Shown: positions 10,841 through 22,613, counted from the stretch's first letter. The stretch: 64,000 bases of DNA from Marthasterias glacialis (GCA_911728455.2 OU452233.1:15753214-15817213), one strand, 5' to 3'. The notes: generated by a model not told the origin, from the letters alone. Made by a program: numbers and translations.

Positions 10841-13267
10841 ACAATTGTGGTATTCTTTTCAGATTATGAAGGATGCATAAACAATTTGATACGTTGCCAA
10901 AGAAACGGTGGCGTAGGAAACTTCTCTTAGTGAGATAATTGAGCCGTATTTTCGTGACACTTGATATGTCACAATTTCACTTGTTTTTTTTAGAACAGCC
11001 ATTCTCAAAGGTATATCAGTTTTCCATGGATCCTCCCGATAAACAACATAAATAACAAAATACAATTCATTTGAAATGACTACGGCTCACCTTTTTGATT
11101 GGAACGGCGGTAGCCGCCATTTTGATTGCTGATTTTGGAAGGTTATGACGAAATCACACGTGGTAACCGAACTAAGTGAAGGCAGGTACGTGAGTGTAGT
11201 GTACCCCTTTGGTCCCCTGTCATCATCGGTCAGGATCTCATGATCCGCATAACGGCATGCACCGGTAATGGGGGCGCCCTTTCAGGCGTGCGTGTTCATG
11301 GGTGCACCACACTAAATAGGCTCCCATAGTAACCAATGCTAAATGCTAAATAATCAAAAATACTCAAAAAATACTTAAAAGTCTCTCAGCCTCTAGAAAA
11401 CAAATCAAATATATTTTCTGACAACTGGACTTCATTTTTCTTTTCAATTTTAAGTAGGTTTGCCGTTGAGAAGTTTTGGTAGGCTGACCCAAAATAAAAA
11501 TATCCCTGAACGAGTAAACTGGCCAGAGTTCATCATGGAAAAACGACCCTGCACTGTTTAGCAAAATAGGGCCATTGTTAGAGGGCCAGTCTACCCAAAA
11601 TGCTCCAGGATGAAAGTTAACAATCCCAGGGGCACAATGTTGGACCATTTTTTAACAATCCATAAAAGCAAGGATCTTCAAATCTTTGATTTACAGAAAA
11701 AGTTGTGGTTTACATTTATTAATGAGGCTCAGTGCATGGATTTCTCTCTATTTAGTGTAGTGCACCCACATGTGACTGCGGCGAACAATTAGGTTTTTTT
11801 TCTATAGTCAGAAATTGCCACTGTCGTAATGATTTTCAATGGGGAATTTTTGTGAGTTTGAATCGATTCCCAAAAAGGGAGTCCTTAAAATAAAAATGTG
11901 GACCTTTTTTCGAGGATGGCAATTTTGAACTGCCGAAGAAAAACATTGCAGCCTGAACATCTGACGTCACACTTCGAGACTCCTGAATAGAGCCAGATAC
12001 CGGCCTTTGGAGCCTGGCGGTTTCCTGCCAGATGCACCTTTGACCTTGCCTGAAATAACAGTGTGTGTGTGTTTACACATAATGTGTATAATTAGAACTA
12101 TCAGTCTGGTATGCGTCATTGCATGACTGCAAAAATAGTTATGTCCATCCAATGAAACCAGTGGGTTTATAAGACCAGTGTCTAGCTTGACTAATCAATA
12201 CGTGCGAGTGGCAACTCAAAGCGCCCTCTTCAGTTTGCCGAGGAGAGGCCATAATGACAGTGCATCATGGGAAAAAGTTGTCTCGCATGCAGCGCTGCAA
12301 CATGTAACCCGTTGAAGTTCATTTCGTGGTTCGCAAAGCTGCAAGGTTTCACCCTGTATTTACGGCTCCTTTGAGATGCGATTTTCCGTTAGGCTGGAGA
12401 CTGTTTTTCACATTCTTGTCGCTCATTTAAAGCTCCCAAACTGCGTTGTGCTGAGTTGTGAGTGTAAATGTCTTCAGGGAACCGCTTTTCGAAAATGGCC
12501 TCTCCGGGTATACTGTAGGACACTCTGTATTGAGATTTGCCCGATTGAGACGGAAAATACGCCGATTGACAATAAAAAGTAATGGGCGCGGGTATGGGGG
12601 AGAGGGACACGTCATCAACAGAATTTGGCCTCTCTTTAAAATTGGTTATACACCACAAAAGGCTAAGGACCCATAATATTAAAAGGGCCATCTTGTGCAA
12701 AGAACAATATGGTAAAGTAGTCGCGACGCCATACACTCCCAAGAACATGGTACGCAAAATACACTGCCTATATTTTAATAATAATAATAATAATAATAGT
12801 GTACATCTATAATGCGCCATGTCTGTCATATATGACACTCCTGGCGCCGAATAATCAAATCTGTTGGAGATTGTTACAAATGATTTTATGAGACGAAGCA
12901 ACCATAACACAACACCTTGAAAGGGATACAAGGTGAGGTGGCGCATAATATTATTTATTAATTTATTTTAGGTGGTTCTCTTGAGCTACGGTGCAATAAG
13001 GTTGTCAACATCGATTTTATGGTGCGTTGAATAGACCATGCTGATTCTCGCGGGTATTCAACAAGTTTTGGGAACCGTGTGTTCACTCTTACATTGCTTT
13101 TACTGGTGCTTTTACTTGTGAAGGAAACAAAGTCGCGCACCTTGACGCAACCCAACTTTTCAAAACACTCGAGAATTACACTATCTATTGCAATATAAAG
13201 CAGGATATCAGTGAGTTCGCATAGTGTCTTGAACAACTTCTATTTACAACATTCGGTGTTGCTATTC

Positions 13268-13528
13268 TATGGTGGCCCTGAAGGGACATCACACATCAAA
13301 AATATCTATGCAAATATTTGCGATGTAGCAAATACTACCGCTAATTTTTTTTGGCAAACATCAGCAATTATCACAAATATAATAACTTGCAAATTCGAAA
13401 CATCTCAGAAAATGTTTCCAATTAATTGTGATAATATTTGCGACATCGCAAATAATTTGCAAAGATATTTGCGACATAGCAAATATTTTTGCAAATACTT
13501 GTAGTAGTGTTCCTTTAGGGCCACCATA
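13268..13528. mobile_element. MITE with palindromic sub-repeats, copy 3
   Basis: Third copy in the 4.7-kb units, differing from the first two by a few bases (for example AGTGTTCC instead of AGTGATCC in the right end). Confidence 0.75.
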
Positions 13529-14211
13529 TACCGTGTATAGTTGAAGACGAAAGGAGACAACAGCATAAAAAAACTAAGTGCGGTGTTGTAGTGCGAAATT
13601 TAAATTGTTCAGGGCGAATAGTGTTTGTCTTGACAGTAACTGAGATAGTTTTGTTCTCTTTCGGTCAGGAGACAGTAAAACACAAAATGAAAATGAGGTG
13701 GAAATATTTTTCGTCTGTGAAATGTCTGTCCTTCCCATCTTGCCTCGTTTTCACTTAAATTACACTGAAAGCAAAAATCGCCATTAACGTCATGTTCATT
13801 ATTTCTAGTTGAAACATGAATAGAAGCAGCCTGCACTCGCTTTTACGTAAGTTACATCAAAGAAAATAATCATCATAAAAGCGACATCTGGCGCAAAGTT
13901 TGAATTGTTCAAGGCGGGTAGAGTTGATCTTTTATTACTGTACCTGCAATAGTTTTATTCTCTCAGTCTGAAGATACAAGATAAGAACACAAATATGAAC
14001 ATGAGACGAAAAGGTTGCTCTGTGACAATGTATATCATTCCATTCATCAGGAAAAAACACCCAGAGTTGTGTTCACTTGCTCAGCTATCAAGCCGTAGAC
14101 AACACAATGTCAAAATTTGTTTTAGCGTTCTTGAAAAATTCCAATCTTGCCTCGTGTTCAGTTAAATGACACTGAAGACAGAAATCACCATAAACGTCAT
14201 GGTCCATATTT

Positions 14212-14616
14212 CTAGTTGAAACATGTGAAATCAAAATATAAGCAGCCAGCACTCTCTTGAAAGAATTCCCTCAAGACGTGATAACGTGTAACGTTTTTGA
14301 GCTCACAAAGATGGGGCATGAAACTAGACGAACTTCGCTTGATGTCAAATGAGAGACAGTCTTGGCGCTCCATACATCGTCGTCTGCAGGCAGCTACTGT
14401 GTCCGTTGGATATCTGTCCAGGGTGTGACCGAAGAGACAGCGAGACACAAAGTGACCAGTAGACTCATCTACTGTCAGGCAATACACATTCATAGCGGAC
14501 TGACCACAGCTGACTTGGCGAGGACGCTCGCAGACGATGAACAGAAGTTTACCCTTTTCCACATCACCCCAATGGTCAAGTATGTCTGGATTGTTCTTGT
14601 AATCTCCGGCTATCAC
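14212..14616 (-). pseudogene. g3: truncated locus, end of CTLD plus PAN only
   Basis: The frame covers the last CTLD strands (GDYKNNPDILDHW, WGDV, FIVCERP) and a complete PAN domain ending FDFTCFN. Similarity to the other genes stops abruptly near 14,610. The following bases lead into the 3' end of a different copy, the ghost PAN at 14,777-15,010. The signal peptide and most of the CTLD, including EPN, are absent, so this is a deletion or unequal-exchange junction, not a working gene. The PAN part shows no frame damage. Confidence 0.8.
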
Positions 14617-14776
14617 GGTGAAATGGTTTATAGTCCAGATTTCAACTCGTGATTACATTCTACGACACGCACTCATAATATTGTTCAATATTTGTATAGT
14701 GTTCATCGATCTTCGTGAAAAAGTTTGCATCTTGCAGTTAGACAATAATCATCATAAAAGTCTAGTTTAATAGTTA

Positions 14777-15010
14777 TCAGAAACATATGATATCAAAGTA
14801 GTCGACGTTCTCTTGAAAATACTCTCTCGCGACTTGGTAGAATGTGGCGTTATTGAGCTCACAAACACCGCTTGGTGTTGAATGAGAGACAGTCTGGGCG
14901 CTTCTTACATCGTCGTCTGCCGGCAGCTACTGTGTCTGTTGGATATCTGGCCAGGCGAATGGCCGAAGAGACAGCGAGACATAAAGTTACCGGTCGACTC
15001 ATCTACTTTC
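14777..15010 (-). pseudogene. Ghost PAN domain downstream of g4
   Basis: Minus-strand sequence still reads VDESTGNFMSRCLFGH, then a +1 frameshift (CATTCGCCTGGCCAG against CACACCCTGGACAG in intact genes), then RYPTDTVAAGRRRC and a premature stop after KRCL. The same +1 frameshift occurs in the ghost PAN of g7 (25,700-25,834), so the lesion predates the g4/g7 duplication. It is separated from the g4 CTLD by about 370 bp of unrelated sequence. Confidence 0.75.
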
Positions 15011-15440
15011 ATGTCATACTTCCCCGGGGTTACCATCCAAAAAGAAGCACACGTGGTCGGCACGTTTACTGCAAGTGCAGTCCATCTGACTTCCATTTGA
15101 AATTGACACAAAATATAATGATACTGACTTCTATTAGGCTTGCTACTGTTCGGCAACCCTCTTGGATTGGGTTGTATATCATAAATAAATCACACTGCAT
15201 CCCAAATATGTTCACTAGATACAAAGCAGATGGGCAAAACATGGGTGAAACACATTATAGCATGCTGGCAAATCGGAGTAGGATTCTTCAGTTGAAACCT
15301 TGAATTAAAGTAAAATGCCTCGGTGTAGGCCTAGCTGAAAGGGTGAGAACAACATGTTTTTTTGAGTGAGTTATCCTACTGCAGCTCCAGCACAAGTGTT
15401 TTCCCGGTGGAGTACACACTACGTACAGCTGACCTACAGC
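15011..15440 (-). other. Type-B replacement segment at the end of g4
   Basis: In intact genes the CTLD is followed directly by CGQSATNVYCL and VDESTG. Here, and in g7, several hundred bases of unrelated sequence separate the CTLD from VDESTG. The boundary on the CTLD side is an 11-base direct duplication AAGTCAGCTGT in g5 and g7, diverged here. In g5 and g7 this creates a GTAAGT that could act as a splice donor (GTAGGT in g4). Origin of the segment is unknown; I see no terminal repeats. Confidence 0.5.
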
Positions 15441-15951
15441 TGACTTGGCGAGGACGCTCACAGACGATGAAAATACGTGTTTCTTTCTGAGCATCACCCC
15501 AATAGCCAAGTACTGTGTGTGGCTTATTTTCGTAAGCTCGGGTTATCATGAAGCCAACATCCTGATCCTCGATCCATTTTTCATCATCTGGTTGGTTTGG
15601 TTCCCAATTCCGATACTCAGTCGGATATTTACCATCCTCGTAGCAGTTCCATTCACCTTCAACTTCAGCATCATTACAATTGATCCAAACACCTTTTAGA
15701 TCTCCATGGTGCTGAAACGAAGTCAATATGAATTTATTTTCCCAATCTGAGCTTGGGACCATTATAGATGCGTTGTTACGATCACACTGCATCACGGCAG
15801 TGGACCAGTCGCCATTCATGGATCCATCCAGACCCATGTAGCAAGAATCAGCAAAAGCCACCCATCCATCAGGGCATCCTCTCGCTGCAAAGACATCCTT
15901 GGTTACCATGATGATTACAGGTAGAGTAACAACTGTCAACGAAATCATCAT
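15376..15951 (-). CDS. g4: secreted CTLD-only lectin (type-B C-terminus)
   Basis: 191-residue product from the ATG at 15951. Class II signal peptide (MMISLTVVTLPVIIMVTK, ending VFAA), then an intact CTLD with EPN in RNWEPNQPDDEKW and YWGD in place of WND. The acidic loop after EPN differs from g1/g2 (EKWIEDQDVG). The protein ends with the type-B tail SCRSAVRSVYSTGKTLVLEL instead of a PAN domain. The tail is shared with g5 and g7 with few changes. All CTLD cysteines are present, so a stand-alone lectin is plausible. Confidence 0.72.
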   Translation of the reverse strand: MMISLTVVTLPVIIMVTKDVFAARGCPDGWVAFADSCYMGLDGSMNGDWSTAVMQCDRNNASIMVPSSDWENKFILTSFQHHGDLKGVWINCNDAEVEGEWNCYEDGKYPTEYRNWEPNQPDDEKWIEDQDVGFMITRAYENKPHTVLGYWGDAQKETRIFIVCERPRQVSCRSAVRSVYSTGKTLVLELQ

Positions 15952-16449
15952 GTCAGACACAATAAATATCTTCAACAAATTAATACCGGTTTCTTGGAGA
16001 TATTACCGTGAGTTGGAGGATCTTTGATAATGATGGTGCGGTGTGAGCAACGTTAGCAGTGAGTATTGTCAATTTGTGACGCAGTATCGGCTGGACCCTG
16101 TTCTGCAGCGCTGCGTGTGGCCGGTGAAGACACAGCCAATACAAGAAAAATGTAATTATTTCAGCCTAAAAAATGGAGTCTTTGATTCATTAGTCGTTAC
16201 TTGGATACGGTCAAACCTGGCTATTGTTATCAATTATTAAATCTGGTAATGATGATCATAACAGACAATGAAAACAAAAAATAAATAATTCGTGGCAATA
16301 AACTCAACAGGCAATCTTTCATAGCTGGCCGGCAAATCGTTCACTAACTGCGTCTTTAGATTGATAAAGTGTGACGTTTCATAATAGCGAGACCAAAATT
16401 TGAATACACATTTTAATATTTATTGAAAATGTGCACCAGACGTATTAGT

Positions 16450-16500
16450 GAGACCTATTATATCACGCGACAACCAAACCACCGAGGCCACTGGTCTTTA
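16450..16500 (-). promoter_or_regulatory. Proximal promoter block of g4
   Basis: CCAGT at the CCAAT position; the GTGATATAATAGG core is retained. Confidence 0.4.
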
Positions 16501-17444
16501 CAACCATTTTTGGTTTTCTTTTCAGATTATGAATGATGCATAAACAATTAGATATGTTGCCATAGAAACGATGGCGTAGTAATCTTCTCTAGTGAGATAA
16601 TTGAGCCGTATTTTTGTTACACTTGATTTGACACAATTTCACTTGTTTTTTTTTTAGAACGGCCATTCCCAAAGGTCTATCAGTTTTCCATGGATCCTCC
16701 CGATAAACAACATAGATAACAAATATAATTCATTTGAAGTGACTACGGCACGCCTTTTCGATTGGAACGGCGGTATCCGCCATTTTGATTGCTGATTTTG
16801 GAAAGTTCTTACGAAATTACAGCTGGTAACCGAGCTAAGTGAAGGCAGGTAGCATACGTGAATGAAGTGTACCCCTATGGTCCCCTGTCAATACCGATCA
16901 GGATCTCATGATCGGCATAACGGCATGTACACCGGTAATGAGGGCGCCCTTTAGAGCTTGCGTGTTCGTGTGCCTGAGGCGAACAATTTCTGTTTTCTAC
17001 AGTCAGCAATTGCCCCTGTCGTAATAATTTTCAATTGGGATTTTTTTGTTAGTTTGAATCGATTCTAAAAAGGGATCCTCTTAAAAAAATGTTTCGATGA
17101 TGGCAATATTGAACTGCAGAAAAAAACTGCAGGCCGAACATCTGACGTCACACCTCGAGGCTCCTGAATGGAGCCAGATATCGGCCTTTAGATGGAGGCT
17201 GGCGGTTTCCTGCCAGACGCACAATTGACCTTGCATGAATAACAGTGTGTGTGGGTATACACAAAATAATTATGTCTATCCAATGAAACAGGGATAGAAA
17301 GACTAGTGCCTGTCTTGACTAACCAATACGTGCGAGTGGCAACTCAATGAGCCCTCTGCAGTTTGCCGAGGAGAGGCCGTAATGACAGTGCATCATGGGA
17401 AATAGTCGACAAGTTTTTAAAGTCGTCTTGCATGTACACTGCAC

Positions 17445-17503
17445 AAACTGGGGTATTAAATTGATGCTCTTGGTATCTATATGTGACAACACCGACATGT
17501 GAT
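17445..17503. mobile_element. Fragment of the AAACTGGGGTRTTAAA foldback element
   Basis: Begins AAACTGGGGTATTAAATTGA and runs to GACAACACCGACATG, matching one arm of the complete element at 19,121-19,344. The other arm is missing. Confidence 0.6.
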
Positions 17504-17540
17504 TATTTTTACCACTGAAAGAGCAATGGACATAACTGAA

Positions 17541-17665
17541 ACTAGACGAACTCTGCTTGATGTTGAAGACAGTCTTGGCGCTCCATACATCGTCGTCTGC
17601 AAGCAGCTACTGTGTCCGTTGGATATCTGTCCAGGGTGTGGCCGAAGAGACAGCGAGACACAAAA
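17541..17665 (-). pseudogene. Ghost PAN fragment downstream of g5
   Basis: Contains the sequence for SRCLFGHTLDRYPTDTVAAC and part of the following ERQDCLS, without the +1 frameshift of the g4 and g7 ghosts. It is fused at GAGACACAAAAATCC to the type-B segment, with the VDESTG part deleted. g5 is therefore a recombinant of type-A and type-B 3' ends. Confidence 0.65.
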
Positions 17666-17769
17666 ATCCTAGTAGAATTGTTAAGTTGAAACCTTGAATT
17701 AAAGTAAATTGCCTCGGTGTAGGCCTAGCTGAAAGGGTGAGAACAACATGTTTTTTTGAGTGAGTTATA

Positions 17770-18366
17770 CTACTGCAGCTCCAGCACATGTGTTTCCCCG
17801 GTGGAGTACACACTACGTACAGCTGACTTACAGCTGACTTGGCGAGGACGCTCACAGACGATGAACATATCATTATTTTCCTGCACATCACCCCAATAGC
17901 CAAGTACTGTGTCTGGCTTATTGTCGTAAGCTCGGGTTATCATGAAGCCGTAATCCTGATCCACTGATGGCCGCTTGTCATCATCTGGTTGGTCTGGCTC
18001 CCATTTCCGATACTCAGTCGGCTCTTTACCATCCTCGTAGCAGTTCCAACTATCTTCAACTTCAGCATCATTACAATTGATCCAAACACCTTTTAGATCT
18101 CCATGGTGCTGAAACGAAGTTAACATGAATTCATTCTCGCCATCTGAGCTTGAGACCATTATAGATGCGTTGTTACGATCACACTGCATCACGGCATTGG
18201 ACCAGTTGCCATTCATGGATCCATCCAGACCCAAGTAGCAAGAATCAGCAAAAGCCACCCATTCATCAGGGCATCCTCTCGCTGCAAAGACACCCTTGGT
18301 TACCATGATGATAACAGACAGTGAAACCAAAACGTAATGAATCGTAGCAATAACTCGACAGGCCAT
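17770..18366 (-). CDS. g5: secreted CTLD-only lectin, class I signal peptide, EPD motif
   Basis: 198 residues from the ATG at 18366. The class I signal peptide is MACRVIATIHYVLVSLSVII, continuing to VFAA. The CTLD is complete but has EPD where g1/g2/g4 have EPN (KWEPDQPDDDKRPS), plus YWGD. It ends with the type-B tail SCKSAVRSVYSTGETHVLEL. An alternative start eight codons upstream would be GTG and is not used in eukaryotes as a rule. The CCAAT-containing promoter lies about 180 bp upstream, which makes this a compact complete gene. Confidence 0.75.
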   Translation of the reverse strand: MACRVIATIHYVLVSLSVIIMVTKGVFAARGCPDEWVAFADSCYLGLDGSMNGNWSNAVMQCDRNNASIMVSSSDGENEFMLTSFQHHGDLKGVWINCNDAEVEDSWNCYEDGKEPTEYRKWEPDQPDDDKRPSVDQDYGFMITRAYDNKPDTVLGYWGDVQENNDMFIVCERPRQVSCKSAVRSVYSTGETHVLELQ

Positions 18367-18508
18367 CTTTTTTTCTGCTGGCTGGCTCACTGTTCACTTG
18401 TTCACTTGCTCACTCTGACTGCGTGAATATCTTCAGAGTTTTAAGGTGTGGTCTTTCACAACATGGATACCAAAATGTTTTGGAATTTGGCACTAGTGAT
18501 GATTCGTC

Positions 18509-18556
18509 AGGCCTATATCACGCAATAGCCAAACCACCGAGGCGATTGGTCTTTAC
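18509..18556 (-). promoter_or_regulatory. Proximal promoter block of g5 with CCAAT box
   Basis: Minus strand: GACCAATCGCCTCGGTGGTT, with a perfect CCAAT at 18,545-18,549, then TTGCGTGATATAGGC about 30 bp downstream as a TATA-like element. The start codon follows roughly 145-180 bp later. Confidence 0.5.
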
Positions 18557-19120
18557 ATAGACAATGGTGATCTTTTCAGATTATACATCGTGCAAAACCA
18601 ACACGTGATTCGTTGTCACAGTAACGGTGGCGTTGGAAAATCACTCCGAATGGAGATAACTTGACCTTTATCTTTTAAACACTTGGTTGAAAATGTAGCT
18701 TATTGTTAGACCAGTAAGTCCTTAAGGTAATTTCGATCAGTTAGAGTTTATTCCAGTATTATTCATGATAAAAGAAAGCCGTTAACAAACCTCCATCCTC
18801 TAATTAACTGTTTAGTTAATTAGCCGCCCCCACCGCAACAGCCTGCATTTGCGGTAATGGGGGGTGGGGGAGGGAGGAGGGTCAGTATTCAGCTCATTTA
18901 TGAAATTGAAATTATTTTATAGCTGGATTTTTATTTCCTTCTGTCACAGTTGACTGCTTTCAGGTCTTATCAATTAGCAACAAAGCTTTTAAATTACCGA
19001 CGTGTCTTTCCCCTAATGATAATGACAAGAGATAATGCCTATGAGCAATACAGCAGTACGAGCGTCCGATCCAGGCAAACTTTCAGTGTTCATTGTACTT
19101 TAGTATCGAAGGAGCTGCAC

Positions 19121-19344
19121 AAACTGGGGTGTTAAAGTGATTCCCTTGTAATCTATTATGTGACAACACCGACATGGTGTTAGGTATCCCAATTGCTTTG
19201 TTGTTGGTAAAGTTAACACCATGTCGGTGTTGTCACGCGTAGATACCAAGAGAATCCCCATTGCTTTGTTGTTGGTAAAGTTAACACCATGTTGGTGTTG
19301 TCACGCGTAGATACCAAGAGAATCAATTTAACACCCCAGTTTTT
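19121..19344. mobile_element. Foldback MITE with internal 68-bp tandem duplication
   Basis: The arms AAACTGGGGTGTTAAAGTGA and its near complement at the right end form inverted repeats about 60 bp long, including GTGACAACACCGACATGGTG on the left and CACCATGTTGGTGTTGTCAC on the right. A 68-bp block starting near TTGCTTTGTTGTTGGTAAAG is present twice in a row inside (from about 19,193 and 19,261). No coding capacity. Confidence 0.7.
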
Positions 19345-20873
19345 GCAATATGAACACACCAATTAGCTCTTACTGAGAAGCAACTAATTGTTTTCTCATG
19401 CGTTATCAATTCCGCATATGACATCAGCCTTTATTCAATGACAACGAAAATTGTAAGGAAATAATGGAATAAGCCCGAGGCGTCTTTTGAACAATGATTG
19501 ATTCCATTATTTTAATGCAAGTTTCTTGTATACTACAATCATGCCGTTGTAACTTTGCACAACTAGATGGTTAAATTTGATTGTTGGCCTCACATTTAAA
19601 CACAAGAGAAACAAGTTCTTTACTCCACATTAATCCAGTATTTTATATATTAAGCTGTAATTTTTTTGAAGTGACGGTAAGCGCTTATTTCATTCAAATT
19701 AAAAAGGTTTGCTTGAATGCATCTTGAAACAGTTTAACTCAAATAAATTTAATTTAATTTCCAAAGGCCAATTAATAAGCGGTGAACGTCACAACGTTGC
19801 GATTTGTAGTCAAGCTTTAATTGCTAGTGATACATCTAAACAAAGGATGTACACAAAATACACACACTAATTATTTTTTTAAATTTATTTCATGTGATTC
19901 TCTTGAGCTACGGTGCATTAAAGTTGTCAACATTTTACTTGATTTTATACGTGAGTAGACGGTGCGTTGAATAGACGCATGCCAAGTCTCGCGGGTATTC
20001 AACAGGTTTTCTGAAGCGTGTGTTCCCATGTACATTGCTTTTACGTGTGAAGGAAAAACACCGCACACCTTGACGCAACCCAACTTTTGAAAATACGCGA
20101 GATTTGCACTGTCTAATGTAATAAGCAGGATATCAATGAGTTCACACAGTGTCTTGAACAACTTCTATTTACAACATTCGGTATCGTTATTCTATATCAC
20201 ACTGAACATTACATATACTCCGGTCTAGAAGCTACTTAGTTTAAATTAGCTATAAAAACGCACGGCAGGCGTGATAAGATAATTGAACATGAGAAATTCC
20301 AGGGGCTGAGATGGAATAAGGGGGCAGGGGGGATTTGTATTTTGAATCTAATTTCATGGATTCGACAAGGAAGGCAAATTTGAAAGATACAAAAGATGAA
20401 AGAGCCTATACAACAAGCTAAAGGTATTAAAAATGACATATCAGTGTCAAGCATAATGTGACTCTCAGATGTTCGTTGGTGCCGTGTCTTGTATGTGCGT
20501 GTCGTTGTCACTGTTTATGGGAACTTAGGGAGGGTGTATGATGATCCAGTACGTCCTCCTTGTTCCGTTAATGTGTGGGGATAGCATGAGCCTAGCATCC
20601 CCTGGATTTACACAAGTTGTGAACTGAATTACAATCCAAATGGAGCCTCACGCAAATTACGTAAATCCCACCATAGAATACCAATAGTTACAATCTGTAT
20701 ACGATGTCATACACCAAAAACAGTTAGATTTCAATAACATGTAATATAATTGAGATAAAGGTCATCGATAGCAATAACAAAATAACCTGAAGAAAAAAAT
20801 GTGCATGGTTGAAGAAGAAAACCATCATTCTGGTGCGAAGTTGAAATTGTTCACGGCGAGTATAGCAATTTGC

Positions 20874-21199
20874 ATGGTGGCCCTGAAGGGACATCACATA
20901 TTGTAAATCTGTGCGCGCACGTATGCGGTGTCGTAAAAGTTATTTGCAAATGAATGTGCAGTCGTGTGCGATGTCGTGAAATTTTTTTGAGAATATGTGC
21001 TCATTCATACGCGATGTCGTAAACTTAATCGCAAATAATATGTGGGAAAACTTATGCAATGTCGTGAAATTAATCGCAAACGTGCGCATACGCATGCAAT
21101 GTCGTAAAATTATTGCGCAAACAATTTGCGAATATTTGTGACGTTGCATACGTATGCGCACATATTTTCGATATTTGATGTTCCTTCGGGGCCTCCATA
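20874..21199. mobile_element. MITE with palindromic sub-repeats, expanded copy
   Basis: Ends ATGGTGGCCCTGAAGGGACA and GTTCCTTCGGGGCCTCCATA. The interior is longer than in units 0-2 and consists of six to seven diverged repeats of GCGATGTCGTAAA separated by TTGCAAA-like spacers. Confidence 0.7.
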
Positions 21200-21785
21200 C
21201 ACTTGTCTTTCATCACAGTTCTTGCAATAGTTTTCTTCTCTTGTTCTGTACGGTATTTTGAACGTATTTCTGTGAAATGTTTGTTGTGTTTTTCAGGGAG
21301 AAATTCTTACAGTTTTATTTTCTTGATCCGCTTTCAATAAAAAAGCAGGAAAAGCAGAATATTATAGCAACTAGTGTTCAGCCGTCTTGAAAAAGTTGCC
21401 ATCTTGCTTCATATTTCGATAAGTTTCATCAAAGAAAATAATCATCATACAAGCGCCATCTGGCGCGAAGTTTGAATTGTTCAAGTCGGTAAGAGTTTCT
21501 CTTTTATTACTGTACCTGCAATAGTTTTATTCTCTCAGTCTGAAGATACAAGATAAGAACACAAGTATGAACATGAGACGAAAAGGTTGCTCTGTGAAAA
21601 TGTCTATCATTCCATTCATCAGGTAAGAACAACCAGAGTTGTGTTTATGTGCTGCGCTTTCAAGCCGTAGACAAAAAAGTGTGTCAAGTAATTTTTTAGT
21701 GATCATGAAAAATTCCCATCTTGTCTTGTGTTCAGTTAAATTACACTCAAGACAGAAATCACCATAAACGTCATGGTCCTTATTT

Positions 21786-22058
21786 CTAGTTGAAACATGT
21801 GAAATCAAAATAGAAGCAGCCGGAACTCTCTTGAAAGAATACCCTCAAGACGTGATAACGTGTAACGTTATTGAGCTCACATGGGGACTGGAACTAGATG
21901 AACTCCGCTTGATGTTGAATGAGAGACAGTCTTGGCGCTCCATACATCGTCGTCTGCAGGCAGCTACTGTGTCCGTTGGAAATCTGTCCAGGGTGTGGCC
22001 GAAGAGACAGCGAGACGCAAAGTGATCAGTAGACTCATCTACTGTCAGGCAATACACG
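21786..22058 (-). pseudogene. Frame-broken PAN domain of g6
   Basis: The PAN sequence continues in another frame after the g6 stop: NVYCLTVDESTDHFASRC, RFPTDTVAACRRRCMERQDC. A second lesion, a 4-base deletion relative to g9 near the CEL codons, shifts the frame again (SPHVSSITLHVITS). Two independent frame lesions mark it as decayed. Confidence 0.75.
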
Positions 22059-22613
22059 TTACATATTCGTAGCGGACTGACCACATCTTGCTTGGCGAGG
22101 ACGCTCACAGACGATGAACAATTCATGATATTTCTGCACATCACCCCAATAGCCCAGTTGGTTTGGCTTATTATTGTAATCACGGGTTATCATGAAGCCA
22201 ACATCCTGATCCCCGTCCCATTTTTCATCATCTGGTTGGTTTGGTTCCCAGTTCCGATATTTAGTCGGATATTTACCATCCTCGTAGCAGTTCCAATCAC
22301 CTTCAACTTCAGTGTCATTACAATTGATCCAGATACCGAAAGACTCCCCATGGTGATGAAATGAAGCAAATATGAAATCGTTCTCCCAATCTGTGCTTGG
22401 GACCATTAAATATGCGTTTTGACGATCACAGTGCATCACGGCAGTTGCCCAGTCGCCATTCATGGATCCATCCAGACCCAAGTAGCAAGAATCAGCAAAA
22501 GCCACCCATCCATAAGGGCACCCTCTCGCTGCAAAGACATCATTGGTTACCATCATGATTACAGATAGAGCAACAACTATCAACGAAATCATCATGTCAG
22601 ATGCAAAGAACAT
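22059..22613 (-). CDS. g6: secreted CTLD-only lectin ending at an in-frame stop
   Basis: 184 residues from the ATG at 22613 (MFFASDMMISLIVVALSVIM). The CTLD carries EPN (RNWEPNQPDDEKWDGDQDVG) and a distinct segment ESFGIWINCNDTEVEGDWNC shared in type with g7 and g9. The frame passes the CTLD end and stops at CGQSATNM because of a 7-base insertion ATGTAAC that contains TAA. g9 has the same insertion at the same place. The CTLD itself is undamaged. Confidence 0.72.
   Translation of the reverse strand: MFFASDMMISLIVVALSVIMMVTNDVFAARGCPYGWVAFADSCYLGLDGSMNGDWATAVMHCDRQNAYLMVPSTDWENDFIFASFHHHGESFGIWINCNDTEVEGDWNCYEDGKYPTKYRNWEPNQPDDEKWDGDQDVGFMITRDYNNKPNQLGYWGDVQKYHELFIVCERPRQARCGQSATNM

Larger units (their letters stand above)
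10292..14211. other. Spacer of unit 2, no gene recognised
   Basis: Third near-identical spacer copy. It contains a vestigial class I leader (about 10,577-10,652), the promoter block at 10,791-10,840, an (AAT)n run near 12,776-12,797 one or two repeats longer than in units 0 and 1, the MITE at 13,268-13,528, and an AATAAA at 13,931-13,936 for g3. No supported gene. Confidence 0.6.
15952..17540. other. Spacer between g4 and g5
   Basis: Shorter than the 4.7-kb units. It has the promoter block of g4, a segment resembling 1,480-1,950 of unit 0 (ending in GTGCATCATGGGAAATAGTCG), then a 59-bp fragment of the foldback element also seen at 19,121. No gene. Confidence 0.55.
18557..21785. other. Spacer between g5 and g6
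   Basis: Diverged spacer containing a G-rich run near 18,858-18,880, the foldback element at 19,121-19,344, a stretch at about 19,870-20,190 homologous to 2,650-2,960 of unit 0, and the MITE at 20,874-21,199. The rest is AT-rich with no supported gene. Confidence 0.55.

Noticed and set aside
20940..21161. Regularly spaced GCGATGTCGTAAA repeats resembling a CRISPR array
   Set aside because: Eukaryotic context, variable spacing, and inverted ends showing they are sub-repeats of a MITE.
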